Of a DNA stretch of 27,566 nt, positions 12,791 through 19,437 are shown one piece after another. Numbering within the stretch: position 1 is the first letter of the stretch; the number at the start of each line of letters is the position of its first letter. The stretch spans positions 1 to 27,566 of the IMG/VR virus record IMGVR_UViG_3300046517_001855, one strand, 5' to 3'. The notes beneath the pieces are model-generated. The model ran no database searches. It saw nothing but the letters and a program-made list of their open reading frames with translations, and had not been told where the DNA came from. Source of the stretch: a virus. The translations under genes and the position numbers were made by a program.

Positions 12791-13275
12791 GACAGCTCCC
12801 TCTGTAGCTGGGCGACGAGGTCGGCGTGGCCCTGCGCCGCCTCCTCCCAGGTGCTGTAGCGCTGGGTGGGCTGCTCGTGCGCAGGCGCGCCGTCAGCGGT
12901 GAAGACCATCGTCTCGAAGACCAGCGGCGGGGCGTCAGGGTGCCATTGCAGGTTGTGGCCGATGAACACGGTCGAGACCTGATACGGCCCGACCTGGTCG
13001 AGCCCGACGCGCTGCTGCTCGGGCCGGTCGGGTCGCTCGATCCAGGCCGCCCAGGCCAGTGGGTCCTGGTCGGCGACCGGCGTGTGGCCGTCGAGGCGAT
13101 AGAGCAGCGGCATCGCCCACAGGCGGGCCAGGTAGCCCTGCACCTCGACGCGCTTGACCGCGGCCGAGAGGCGTAGGTAGTAGCGGCGCACCAGCTTCCA
13201 GTGGCGCAGGCGAGCGGCCGTGCGGCCCGGCTGCTGGGCGTGCTTGACGCGGCGCGGGATGCGGGCGCGGCTCAT
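12787..13275 (-). CDS. Conserved phage protein of unknown function, 162 aa
   Basis: The N-terminal 60 residues are basic and helical. The C-terminal half contains VSTVFIGHNLQW, then FETMVF and RYSTWEEAAQGH. I recognise this V-TVF-G, FETMVF, RY-TW-EA-GH pattern from uncharacterised proteins in many unrelated phages. I chose the ATG at 13275 because it overlaps the TGA of the upstream zinc-protein gene (ATGA); longer frames add out-of-character Arg/Ala-rich sequence. No function is known to me. Confidence 0.82.
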   Translation of the reverse strand: MSRARIPRRVKHAQQPGRTAARLRHWKLVRRYYLRLSAAVKRVEVQGYLARLWAMPLLYRLDGHTPVADQDPLAWAAWIERPDRPEQQRVGLDQVGPYQVSTVFIGHNLQWHPDAPPLVFETMVFTADGAPAHEQPTQRYSTWEEAAQGHADLVAQLQRELS

Positions 13276-13457
13276 GGGTTGGGCTCCCGCTTGCGGGGTG
13301 TCCAGTTCTCGGCGATCAGGCGCTGGCAGGGCTGGCACATCGCCGTGCCGTTGGCCTTGTAGCCGCAGTAGTGCTCGCAGGTGCGCCGCCCGCAGTTGCG
13401 GCACAGCCATGTCGCCACCTTGCAGGCGTGGCAGATCTTCGGCTCGGTGGACGTCAT
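13272..13457 (-). CDS. Small zinc-finger protein, 61 aa
   Basis: Eight cysteines in ordered pairs (C9-x2-C12, C19-x2-C22, C27, C31, C41-x2-C44) plus a histidine suggest two zinc sites, perhaps cross-braced. The rest is short and basic, ending TPRKREPNP. Such proteins can bind nucleic acid or act as adaptors. The start overlaps the upstream stop (ATGA), and the stop overlaps the next start. Confidence 0.78.
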   Translation of the reverse strand: MTSTEPKICHACKVATWLCRNCGRRTCEHYCGYKANGTAMCQPCQRLIAENWTPRKREPNP

Positions 13458-13690
13458 GGCGTACGCGCCCCTGGTCCCGGCCCCGGCGGCACGTCGCGCA
13501 GCCGTAGGTGCAGGTCAGGCCCGCGCTCGCGGATCGCCGCCGCGATGTCGGCCAGCCGGGCGTCGAGGGGGTGCAGCGGGACCAGGGTGACCACCGGGTG
13601 GCGGCGCGCCCGCCACTTGTCCCAGACGTCGTGGAGGCGCAGCCCCAGGGCGAGCAGGCCGGTCAGGAAGGCAATGAGCGAGAGGATCAT
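13454..13690 (-). CDS. Small membrane-anchored protein, 78 aa
   Basis: An N-terminal hydrophobic segment, MILSLIAFLTGLLALGL, is followed by a charged stretch HDVWDKWRARRH and an alpha-helical soluble part. It resembles a signal-anchored protein with its C-terminus in the cytoplasm or periplasm; orientation is not clear. It overlaps both neighbours at ATGA and lies beside another single-TM protein. Function unknown. Confidence 0.7.
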   Translation of the reverse strand: MILSLIAFLTGLLALGLRLHDVWDKWRARRHPVVTLVPLHPLDARLADIAAAIRERGPDLHLRLRDVPPGPGPGARTP

Positions 13691-13776
13691 GACAGCCCTC
13701 GGACGAACAGCCAGAGGGTCAGCACGACCAGGAGCAGGTCGACGAGCAGCTCGACGACGTCGCGGGTGCGGATCAT
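13687..13776 (-). CDS. Tiny single-TM protein, 29 aa
   Basis: After MIRTRDVVE it is almost wholly hydrophobic (LLVDLLLVVLTLWLFV), ending RGLS, so a single membrane helix is likely. Both its start and its stop overlap neighbouring genes (ATGA at each end), which is the main evidence that so short a frame is translated. Function unknown; it may partner the adjacent membrane protein. Confidence 0.6.
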   Translation of the reverse strand: MIRTRDVVELLVDLLLVVLTLWLFVRGLS

Positions 13777-13970
13777 GGGCGGTCTCCCGTGGGCTGCGGG
13801 TGGTCGAGGGGCGGCCGGGCGGCCAGGACCGCCACGAGCTGACGCGCCAGCTCGTGGAGGTCGGCCTCGGACAGGTCGAAGGTCAGGCGGTCGACCGTGA
13901 GGCGCGCCCCCGAGGGTCGACCGAGCAGGCGCCCCACTCGTACGCGGGCGTGGCGTGGGAGGCGGGCCAT
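13773..13970 (-). CDS. Small hypothetical protein, 65 aa
   Basis: Not recognised. The Arg-rich N-terminus is followed by LTVDRLTFDLSEADLHELAR, a strand-helix unit, and a Pro-rich end. The ATG overlaps the stop of the upstream gene (TGATG) and the stop overlaps the tiny TM gene (ATGA). The larger open frame in this phase extends far upstream but is Arg/Pro-rich and unsupported. Confidence 0.65.
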   Translation of the reverse strand: MARLPRHARVRVGRLLGRPSGARLTVDRLTFDLSEADLHELARQLVAVLAARPPLDHPQPTGDRP

Positions 13971-14479
13971 CAGCGGGGCCCTCCTGCTGGACGAATATCC
14001 ACTTGGGGATATTCCGGTGCCCTGGGCGGCGTGCGGACCATGCGATACCCGGCATCGAACGCGCGCCGGGCGAACCACTGCATGCAGGCCACCGTGCAGA
14101 AGCGCTCCGGCCGGGCGCGGTCGACGCTGGCGGTGTAGCCCTGCCAGCGCTCGAAGACGCGGGCGACTACCCGGCCCCCCGGCCCCCAGGTGTCGCGCGT
14201 CTGGACCCGCAGCGGCTTGTTGCACTTCACACACCGCGGCCGCTCGCCCTCGGGGATACCGGTCACCTCGACGCGCTTGCTGGCGGCGACGCGGCGCAGC
14301 TCCGCGGTCGGCAGCGTCGTGCGCTCCTCGAAGCGCCAGCTGCCGTCGGGGTGAACCTCGGCGAGGTCCGCGGCCTCCGGGGCCTCCTCGCCGCGGGCCG
14401 CATACACGTAGAGCACCCGGTAGCGGGTGCCCTCCGCGCTGACGACGTGTTGCTCGGTCTTGAGCAGGCCTGGCTTCAC
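13970..14479 (-). CDS. Zinc-binding hypothetical protein, 169 aa
   Basis: A beta-rich N-terminal domain (TRYRVLYVYAARG ... WRFEERTTLP) precedes a zinc site, C83-x2-C86 (RCVKCNKPL) with C128-x3-C132 (RFCTVACMQWF). The FC-x3-C part resembles FCS/TRASH-type fingers. The GTG start overlaps the upstream TGA (GTGA) and follows GGAGG. Its 3' end contains an A/T-rich 8-bp inverted repeat (13993-14014) that stands out from the surrounding GC-rich sequence. Function unknown. Confidence 0.76.
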   Translation of the reverse strand: MKPGLLKTEQHVVSAEGTRYRVLYVYAARGEEAPEAADLAEVHPDGSWRFEERTTLPTAELRRVAASKRVEVTGIPEGERPRCVKCNKPLRVQTRDTWGPGGRVVARVFERWQGYTASVDRARPERFCTVACMQWFARRAFDAGYRMVRTPPRAPEYPQVDIRPAGGPR

Positions 14480-14730
14480 AGGACCACCTCCCCTTCGGCC
14501 CCGCCGCGGGCGTGCAGGTAGCCGACGATGTAGGCGTAGGCCACCTGGTAGCGGTGCGTGCGGACGTGTTGCGGCGGGGTGGTCTTGGTGCGGACCAGGA
14601 AGTCGCCGTCATGGCTGATGTGCAGCACCTCGCCCGCCAGGCGCTGCAGGCGCTCGACGTCGCGCTGGTGGTGGTAGGCGGTGCGCTTGCTGGGGGGCAG
14701 CAGGGCTGAGGCGGCGATGCGGGCGGCCAT
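14476..14730 (-). CDS. Small hypothetical protein, 84 aa
   Basis: Not recognised. MAARIAASALLPPSKRTAYH is followed by a helix (VERLQRLAGEVLHI) and a beta-rich end with a YQVAYAYIVGYLHARGG segment. The ATG overlaps the upstream stop (TGATG) at one of three near-identical junctions, with the motif GGTGCTCTGATGGC. Longer in-frame sequence upstream is Arg/Pro-rich and unlikely to be translated. Confidence 0.7.
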   Translation of the reverse strand: MAARIAASALLPPSKRTAYHHQRDVERLQRLAGEVLHISHDGDFLVRTKTTPPQHVRTHRYQVAYAYIVGYLHARGGAEGEVVL

Positions 14731-14966
14731 CAGAGCACCGCCTTTCGCACGGGCTTCCTGATGCCGATCGCGACGTGCCGCCCGACGCCCTCCGCGGCCC
14801 AGTCGGGGATGAACCGCAGCGGGCTGCGGGCCTGGAGCTTCGGCATGCAGGCCGGGTGCGCCAGGACGCTCCAGGCCACACCGTCGGCGTCGTGCAGGAC
14901 GTAGGCGAAGACGCCCGCGCCGTGGTGGCAGCGCAGGCACTTACGAGCGCGGGGACGGGCGGCCAT
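14730..14966 (-). CDS. Small zinc-binding hypothetical protein, 78 aa
   Basis: Begins MAARPRARKCLRCHHGAG, with C10-x2-C13-H14 and a later HPAC (H37, C40), a probable single zinc site. The rest is a mixed fold ending GIRKPVRKAVL. The start and stop junctions both carry the repeated GGTGCTCTGATGGC sequence. Function unknown. Confidence 0.72.
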   Translation of the reverse strand: MAARPRARKCLRCHHGAGVFAYVLHDADGVAWSVLAHPACMPKLQARSPLRFIPDWAAEGVGRHVAIGIRKPVRKAVL

Positions 14967-15310
14967 CAGAGCACCTCCGGCAGCGGCCAGAGGCTGCGGG
15001 GGAAGCCCCAGCTCGCGCTGCCGTCGAGATACACCAGGTCGGTGGTGTGGTCCCAGACGGCCAGGATGCCCTCGCCCGAGCCCTCAGGCCGGGCGCTGAC
15101 GGCGTCCTGGGCGCCGACGTCGGTCTCCGCCTCGGCGAGCAGGACGTCGAAGCGCGGGACGACCTCTTCGTCCGAGAGGGTGAGAGTCGGGTGGACCGAG
15201 TAGCGGGCCCGGCCGACGACGTGGGCGCCGTCGCTGGCAGGCGGCAGGCCCTGGGGGTCGAGCGCTCGCCCGGCGGCGAGCACCTGGTCACGGGTGAAGC
15301 GGCGCGCCAT
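14966..15310 (-). CDS. Hypothetical protein, 114 aa
   Basis: Not recognised. Begins MARRFTRDQVLAAGRALDPQ and continues as an acidic alpha/beta domain (LTLSDEEVVPRFDVLLAEAE) ending in WGFPRSLWPLPEVL. I chose the ATG at 15310 because it overlaps the upstream stop (TGATG) with GGAGG 10 nt before it. It is the first of three consecutive genes joined by the same GGTGCTCTGATGGC junction. Confidence 0.72.
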   Translation of the reverse strand: MARRFTRDQVLAAGRALDPQGLPPASDGAHVVGRARYSVHPTLTLSDEEVVPRFDVLLAEAETDVGAQDAVSARPEGSGEGILAVWDHTTDLVYLDGSASWGFPRSLWPLPEVL

Positions 15311-15723
15311 CAGAGCACCTCCGCCGGAAGGTCCGCGATGCACGCCTGCGCCAGGTCGGGGTAGCCGATCAGCCGGGCGACCTGCTTGATCGCCTCGACC
15401 GTGGCCGCGTTGTCGCCCAGGCTCAGCTCGTCGCCGCGCGCCAGCTCCTCGGCCGTGAGGTCCCCAGGAGCCGCGACGATGACCCCAGCGCGGGGCGCGG
15501 GCTCGCTGATGTATTGCGTGGTCGTGACGCCGTAGACCAGCCTACGGCCATCCTGGTGCTCCCTGACGTAGATCCTGGCCGTGCGGGGCGACTGGCGCTC
15601 GAACTCGCCCTGCCAGTGCTTGGCGATGGCGATGACCGGCCAGTCCACCTCGCGGATCATGACCGGGGGGCGGTCGGTGAGGGTGATCGTGCGCTCGGCG
15701 GGGGCGGCGGGGGTGCGGTTCAT
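15310..15723 (-). CDS. Conserved phage hypothetical protein, 137 aa
   Basis: The core (DRPPVMIREVDWPVIAIAKHW, then RTARIYVREHQDGRRLVYGV) resembles a family of small phage proteins of unknown function with a W-P-VI-A, R-W/A-x-VR-H-DGR-VYG pattern. The C-terminus is helical. The ATG is preceded by the repeated leader CAGGAGACACGACC. A strong hairpin terminator lies about 40 bp upstream, so this gene starts a new block, yet no promoter is visible in the short gap. Confidence 0.78.
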   Translation of the reverse strand: MNRTPAAPAERTITLTDRPPVMIREVDWPVIAIAKHWQGEFERQSPRTARIYVREHQDGRRLVYGVTTTQYISEPAPRAGVIVAAPGDLTAEELARGDELSLGDNAATVEAIKQVARLIGYPDLAQACIADLPAEVL

Positions 15724-15761
15724 GGTCGTGTCTCCTGTGTCTGCTGTGGACGTGTGCCGGG

Positions 15762-15802
15762 TGAAACACAAAGCTGGGCGCCACAGGATTGTGGCGCCCA
15801 GC
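15762..15802 (-). terminator. Strong intrinsic terminator on the minus strand
   Basis: GCTGGGCGCCACA (15773-15785) and TGTGGCGCCCAGC (15790-15802) form a perfect 13-bp stem with a 4-nt loop. On the minus strand it is followed by TTTGTGTTTC. It lies just past the stop of the 15820-16095 gene and would end transcription from the 16.75-kb promoter, fully or in part. Confidence 0.75.
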
Positions 15803-15819
15803 AGGTCGAGTCGTTGGTG

Positions 15820-16095
15820 TCAGCGTCGGGCGGCCTCGCCCTGGAGCTGCAGCGCCAGGCGCCAGGCGCGGCGTGCGGTGTGCAGCATGTCGCCGACCGC
15901 GCGGTCGACGTTCTGCCGCCAGTAGGCGGCGTTGGTGGCATCCACGCCCGCCTGGTCGGCGAGCTGCTGCCACTGGTCCGCCTGGTGCTGGTAGGCCAGC
16001 ACCTGGCGCAGGTAGGTGATGGCGTGCTGGCCCTGGCGGCGCGCCACGGCGCGGGCTTCCCTCTCGCTCCAGGTGAGCTGCGGGCGGCGGTTCAT
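15820..16095 (-). CDS. Small helical hypothetical protein, 91 aa
   Basis: Begins MNRRPQLTWSEREARAVARR and is almost entirely predicted helix, Gln- and Ala-rich, possibly a three-helix bundle or coiled coil (TYLRQVLAYQHQADQWQQLA). The ATG overlaps the stop of the upstream gene (ATGA). Last gene before the strong terminator. Function unknown. Confidence 0.72.
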   Translation of the reverse strand: MNRRPQLTWSEREARAVARRQGQHAITYLRQVLAYQHQADQWQQLADQAGVDATNAAYWRQNVDRAVGDMLHTARRAWRLALQLQGEAARR

Positions 16096-16547
16096 GATGC
16101 CGCCTCGACCGAGAGCCCCTCGGCCTGGATGCCTTCGACGAGCTGGTCGAGCAGCCGCGGCTCGACGGCGAACGAGCGGCCGAGCCACTGCCAGGGCTCC
16201 AGGGCGACGTTCTCGTCGACCCAGTTGCGCGCGTCGGTGGTCTCGGGCGTGAGCAGCCAGACGCTGCCGTGGTTCTCGACGGTGAAGTCGGCGGGGGCGG
16301 CGCTCGGTGCCTGCACCGCCTGGCCCGTGGTGGCCTGGTGGCGCTCGACCCTGAACCCGCCGGTGATCAGCGCCTCGATCGTGAAGTGCTCGCCGCTCGG
16401 CACGCTGACGATGTAGGGGTCGCCGAGACCCTTCGGGAGCCGGACGTAGTCCAGGCCGTGGCCCGCCAGCCAGGCGCGCGTGGCGGCGTGGGTCAAGACG
16501 ACGGGATAGAGCGGGATGGGCTGCGGGGACGAGCTGTGGTGCGTCAT
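16092..16547 (-). CDS. Conserved phage hypothetical protein, 151 aa
   Basis: The C-terminal half, ADFTVENHGSVWLLTPETTD, then ARNWVDENV, WLGRSFAVEPR and LVEGIQAEGL, is a domain I recognise as recurrent in phage genomes with no known function. The N-terminal half is a separate beta-rich part. It has the repeated leader AGGAGACACGACC before the ATG. The stop overlaps the next gene (ATGA). Confidence 0.8.
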   Translation of the reverse strand: MTHHSSSPQPIPLYPVVLTHAATRAWLAGHGLDYVRLPKGLGDPYIVSVPSGEHFTIEALITGGFRVERHQATTGQAVQAPSAAPADFTVENHGSVWLLTPETTDARNWVDENVALEPWQWLGRSFAVEPRLLDQLVEGIQAEGLSVEAAS

Positions 16548-16583
16548 GGTCGTGTCTCCTCTGTGGTCGTGTGGGTGAAACGG

Positions 16584-16703
16584 TTACAGGCTGCGCAGCC
16601 AGGCGATCAGCGGCTCAGCGGCAGCGCGGGCGGCGTCCGGCTTGTTGCAGGCGAGGTAGGCGAACACCTTGGCGAGGCTGCGGGCGGCGTCTGTGCGGTC
16701 CAT
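16584..16703 (-). CDS. Small conserved phage protein, 39 aa
   Basis: MDRTDAARSLAKVFAYLACN, then KPDAARAAAEPLIAWLRSL: two short helices. I recognise the pattern (VFAYL-CGK-x-A-A ... L) from small phage proteins of unknown function. The leader AGGAGACACGAC precedes the ATG, and it is the first gene after the 16.75-kb promoter, about 45 nt from the predicted transcription start. Confidence 0.72.
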   Translation of the reverse strand: MDRTDAARSLAKVFAYLACNKPDAARAAAEPLIAWLRSL

Positions 16704-16754
16704 GTCGTGTCTCCTGCTGTGGGCGGCTGTGTCGGTGCCGCGGTCGAGGACTAG

Positions 16755-16792
16755 AGTCTACCATGCATATGCCCGAAGGTGTCAAGCATATG
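16755..16792 (-). promoter_or_regulatory. CATATG-box promoter at 16.75 kb
   Basis: On the minus strand, TTGACA (16780-16785), 19-bp spacer, TAGACT (16755-16760). CATATG boxes lie in the spacer (16766-16771) and just upstream of the -35 (16787-16792), 21 bp apart. Each box is part of a longer ATGCATATGC palindrome. It would serve the 39-aa gene and those after it. Confidence 0.72.
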
Positions 16793-16814
16793 CATGGCAG
16801 GGGGCTGGCGCCGG

Positions 16815-17378
16815 TCAGCCGACCGGGTTGTAGGCCAGGACGTCATGGCCGTGGATGACGGTGTAGCTGGCGACGATGGCCCCAGCGCGCACCAGGCGGG
16901 CCAGGGCGTTGTAGACCTCGCGGCGGCGGCGGTTGCGGGTCAGGTCGCCCAGCCACTCCGGCAGCGCGCCCAGCTGGTCGAGGTAGTCGGTGACGCTGGC
17001 CGCGGTCAGGACCGGCTCCTTGCGGCCCACCACCTCGGCGAGGCGGTAGGTCTCGCGCAGGTAGCCGAGCACCAGCTGCTCGACGGCGACGCGCTCGCCA
17101 TGGCGCTGGTCGGCAGCCGAGGGCGGCAGCGCGACGCTCGGCCGCACCGGCTCGGGCTCGACGACGGGCTCGACGGCCACGCCCAGGCGCTCGCCCTGCT
17201 CGGCGGTCATGACGAAGCTGCGCACCGCCTCGCGGCTCAGCTTCTGCAGCTGCGCGACCTGCTGGCTGATGGTCTGCCAGTCCCGGTAGTCGAGCGGCGG
17301 GGCGTCGAGGCGGGCGGCCAGGACGTGGACGAGGGCGAGGGCCTGGACGCGTAGGGGGGTCGATGTCTGGTGCTTCAT
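16815..17378 (-). CDS. Hypothetical protein, 187 aa, possible winged helix
   Basis: Unknown function. An N-terminal helical region (LALVHVLAARLDAPPLDYRD) and a Val/Pro/Glu linker (VVEPEPVRPSVALPPS) lead to a C-terminal domain of helices ending RRREVYNALARLVRAGAIVA with a short beta wing (YTVIHGHDVLAYNPVG), reminiscent of a winged-helix DNA-binding fold. The repeated leader CAGGAGACACGACC precedes the ATG. Last gene of the block that begins at 19.1 kb. Confidence 0.74.
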   Translation of the reverse strand: MKHQTSTPLRVQALALVHVLAARLDAPPLDYRDWQTISQQVAQLQKLSREAVRSFVMTAEQGERLGVAVEPVVEPEPVRPSVALPPSAADQRHGERVAVEQLVLGYLRETYRLAEVVGRKEPVLTAASVTDYLDQLGALPEWLGDLTRNRRRREVYNALARLVRAGAIVASYTVIHGHDVLAYNPVG

Positions 17379-17418
17379 GGTCGTGTCTCCTGTGGCTGCT
17401 GGGGGCGCCTGACCAGCC

Positions 17419-17439
17419 CGCCAGGCGTCATGCCTGGCG
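17419..17439. other. GC-rich hairpin between genes
   Basis: CGCCAGGC/GCCTGGCG, a perfect 8-bp stem with a 5-nt loop, in the 78-bp gap before the leader of the 187-aa gene. No T run follows on either strand. One of several hairpins placed at gene-block boundaries. Confidence 0.6.
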
Positions 17440-17456
17440 AGCGGGGGCGGCTGTGG

Positions 17457-17912
17457 TCAGAACACGCGGCGCAACACGGCGACCGCGTCGCGGAAGCTGT
17501 CGCCGTCCGCGGGATACACGGTCGAGATGCTGCTGTCGCTGTAGGGGGTGCCGAGCGGATGGACGTCGACCGCGAAGCCGTTCTGCTCAGTGGCGTACTC
17601 GCGCAGCACCTGCTCGGCGAACGCGCGCCCGACGAAGTAGGCCGGGATGTCGACACCCAGGACGCGCAGGGCGAAGAGCTGCTGCGCCTCGGTGAGCACC
17701 CCGCCGTCGGCGTGATACTCGGTCACCACGCCATCCCGGTCGAGGATGGCGGCCAGGCGGGTGCTCAGCACGGTGAGGTGCGCGCTGCGCTCGCGGCCGA
17801 TCGCCTCGGCGGCCTCGCGGCTCTCGGCCTCGACGACGTAGCCGCTGGTGTAGACGTGGGCGTGGTTCTCGTCGGCGCGGGTGAAGGTCTGGACGAAGTT
17901 GAAGCTGTGCAT
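17457..17912 (-). CDS. Hypothetical protein, 151 aa
   Basis: Not recognised. Begins MHSFNFVQTFTRADENHAHV, beta-rich, then a helical part (AESREAAEAIGRERSAHLTV) and an alpha/beta C-terminal half ending FRDAVAVLRRVF. The first 20 residues suggest a small sheet that could bind a partner. The leader CAGGAGACACGACC precedes the ATG, preceded in turn by a 13-bp tandem duplication. Confidence 0.74.
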   Translation of the reverse strand: MHSFNFVQTFTRADENHAHVYTSGYVVEAESREAAEAIGRERSAHLTVLSTRLAAILDRDGVVTEYHADGGVLTEAQQLFALRVLGVDIPAYFVGRAFAEQVLREYATEQNGFAVDVHPLGTPYSDSSISTVYPADGDSFRDAVAVLRRVF

Positions 17913-17930
17913 GGTCGTGTCTCCTGTGTG

Positions 17931-17956
17931 GCTGCTGTTGACTGCTGCTGTTGACT
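17931..17956. repeat. 13-bp tandem duplication in a gene leader
   Basis: GCTGCTGTTGACT is repeated exactly at 17931-17943 and 17944-17956, just upstream of the Shine-Dalgarno leader of the 151-aa gene. It looks like a recent slippage of the leader's CAGCAG segment. Confidence 0.8.
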
Positions 17957-17970
17957 GCTGTGGTGACCGG

Positions 17971-18246
17971 CTACCGGCCGCCGTTGCTGCCCTGCTCGAC
18001 GACGCCCCGGTGCATCACGAGCAGGTCCTCGCCCACCTGGCGCAGGGCCTCCAGGCGCGCGTCCATCTCCGCCCGGGCGACGCGGTAGGCGCTCTCGCCG
18101 CCCGGCTGGACGTAGTAGTCGCGGCCGTGGACGGTGACCTGGCGCAGGGCGTCGACCGCCGCGATGACTGCGCTGTGCGCCGCTTCCAGCTCGCCGAGCA
18201 GGCTGCTGCGGCCGGTGCCGTTGCTGTGGATCGTCGGAATCATCAT
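17971..18246 (-). CDS. Small conserved phage hypothetical protein, 91 aa
   Basis: Begins MMIPTIHSNGTGRSSLLGEL, then a helix, then VHGRDYYVQPGGESAYRVAR and a second helix. The H-GRDYYVQ-G-ayr-AR pattern recurs in small phage proteins of unknown function. Two adjacent ATG codons are possible; GAGG lies 9 nt before the first. Its leader has diverged from the CAGGAGACACGACC form. Function unknown. Confidence 0.72.
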   Translation of the reverse strand: MMIPTIHSNGTGRSSLLGELEAAHSAVIAAVDALRQVTVHGRDYYVQPGGESAYRVARAEMDARLEALRQVGEDLLVMHRGVVEQGSNGGR

Positions 18247-18280
18247 GGTCGGTGCCTCGTCAGGGGCGTTTGGTCGCCCG

Positions 18281-18309
18281 ACGCCCTGGCTCGCGGGTGG
18301 CCAGGGCGT
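18281..18309. other. Strong GC-rich hairpin between genes
   Basis: ACGCCCTGGC (18281-18290) and GCCAGGGCGT (18300-18309) form a perfect 10-bp stem with a 9-nt loop in the 72-bp gap between two leftward genes. There is no T run on the minus strand, so it may stabilise or process mRNA rather than end it. Confidence 0.65.
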
Positions 18310-18318
18310 TTCGTACAC

Positions 18319-19065
18319 CTACCGCCAGCTCTCGTGCCAGTCGCCGTGCGGCCCGTCGTGGCCCGCGTCCTTGCGGCAGGAGACGCCGACGCCGCCGGGC
18401 GCGCCGCAGACCTCGACCTGGCGCTCGGCGTCCATCTCGGCCTGGCGGGCGGCCAGCGTCGCGCGGATACGGTCGCCGACGCTGGCGGGGAGCGGTTGGC
18501 GCTCGACGGGCTCGGGCGCGACGACCGGCCCGGCCAGCAGCGCGAGCACCGCCACGGCCTGCGCCTCACTCAGGCCGTTGAGGCGCATGGACACCTCGAC
18601 GTCGCCGTTGGGGCGGCTGTCGCCCTCCAGGCGCGCGACGGTCAGGACGCCGCTCTTGACCAGCTCGTTGATCGCGTTGGCCATGGGCTGCAGGCGGGCG
18701 ACGACGGCCTTCTCGCGCAGCAGCTGGGCGTCGAGCTGCGCCTGGGCCGCCTTGGCCGAGGCTCGGGCCACGCGGTCCTCGCCGACGATGCGAATGAGCT
18801 GCCGGGCGATGTAGGTGACGTCGGCGACCTTGGTGAAGCGGTGAATGCCTGCGTGGCGGGCGCGGTCGGCGTAGCTGCCGCGGACCTCGACGCTGCGGAC
18901 CTGGCGCAGGCTGTTGGTGTCGAGGTAGACGGCGATCGAGCTTCCGGGGAAGGACAGGCTGTTGCTGGAGGTGTTGACGGGCAGCGGCGCGAGCTGCTCA
19001 CGCAGGGCGGCGATGTACTGGGCGGCGGTCAGGGTGCTGGCGGCGGGGGCGGACTGTCTGGTCAT
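18319..19065 (-). CDS. Hypothetical protein with C-terminal Cys/His motif, 248 aa
   Basis: Unknown function. It has a helical N-terminus, a Ser/Val-rich central part (SSNSLSFPGSSIAVYLDTNS) and long helices (ASAKAAQAQLDAQLLREKAV). The end, VCGAPGGVGVSCRKDAGHDG then PHGDWHESW, has a C, C, GH, GPH, W arrangement found at the ends of many phage and actinobacterial proteins and probably binds zinc. The ATG follows AGGAGACACGCAC, a variant of the repeated leader. First gene after the 19.1-kb promoter. Confidence 0.76.
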   Translation of the reverse strand: MTRQSAPAASTLTAAQYIAALREQLAPLPVNTSSNSLSFPGSSIAVYLDTNSLRQVRSVEVRGSYADRARHAGIHRFTKVADVTYIARQLIRIVGEDRVARASAKAAQAQLDAQLLREKAVVARLQPMANAINELVKSGVLTVARLEGDSRPNGDVEVSMRLNGLSEAQAVAVLALLAGPVVAPEPVERQPLPASVGDRIRATLAARQAEMDAERQVEVCGAPGGVGVSCRKDAGHDGPHGDWHESWR

Positions 19066-19116
19066 GTGCGTGTCTCCTGTAGCTGCTGTGAACGTGTCTC
19101 GAATGAACCGGTCTTC

Positions 19117-19159
19117 ATTCTACTTGCATATGCTTTTCGGTGTCAAGGCCTATGCTTTC
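19117..19159 (-). promoter_or_regulatory. CATATG-box promoter at 19.1 kb
   Basis: The best promoter in the window: on the minus strand, TTGACA (19141-19146), 18-bp spacer, TAGAAT (19117-19122). CATATG lies in the spacer (19127-19132), and a one-mismatch box, CCTATG (19149-19154), lies upstream of the -35, 22 bp away. Predicted start is about 45 nt before the ATG at 19065. Confidence 0.8.
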
Positions 19160-19169
19160 CCACACCACA

Positions 19170-19202
19170 ATGGGGGGCCAGGCCTGGTGCCCAACCCCCC
19201 AT
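19170..19202 (-). terminator. Hairpin separating two leftward transcription units
   Basis: ATGGGGGG (19170-19177) and CCCCCCAT (19195-19202) form an 8-bp stem around a loop that contains the CCAGGCCTGG palindrome. It lies just past the last gene of the 20.8-kb unit and before the 19.1-kb promoter. No T run, so termination is a guess from position. Confidence 0.45.
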
Positions 19203-19224
19203 GGGTGTCGACGCGGCTCTCCGC

Positions 19225-19437
19225 TCAGAAGGCGCGCGGGTGGCGCCTCGCGAAGGCCAGGTAGTGCGCCGCCCAGGTCCTGGCCGCGTCCCAGTCCTCA
19301 CGCGGCAGCAGCCTCGCCTGGGCGTCACTCCCCGGCCGCCACTGGATCTTGGAGAGCAGCCGGTAGCCCCGCGACCACTGGCCCGAGTGCATGCGCGCCG
19401 CAACGTAGGCGAGCCCGATCAAGCGGTCGGCGTCCAT
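19225..19437 (-). CDS. Small hypothetical protein, 70 aa
   Basis: Not recognised. MDADRLIGLAYVAARMHSGQ, then WSRGYRLLSKIQW and a helix with WDAARTWAAHYLAFARRH. Trp-rich and basic. The ATG overlaps the upstream TGA (TGATG) at a junction with sequence GAAGGTGAAGTGATGG, nearly identical to the next junction upstream. Last gene of its unit. Confidence 0.68.
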   Translation of the reverse strand: MDADRLIGLAYVAARMHSGQWSRGYRLLSKIQWRPGSDAQARLLPREDWDAARTWAAHYLAFARRHPRAF

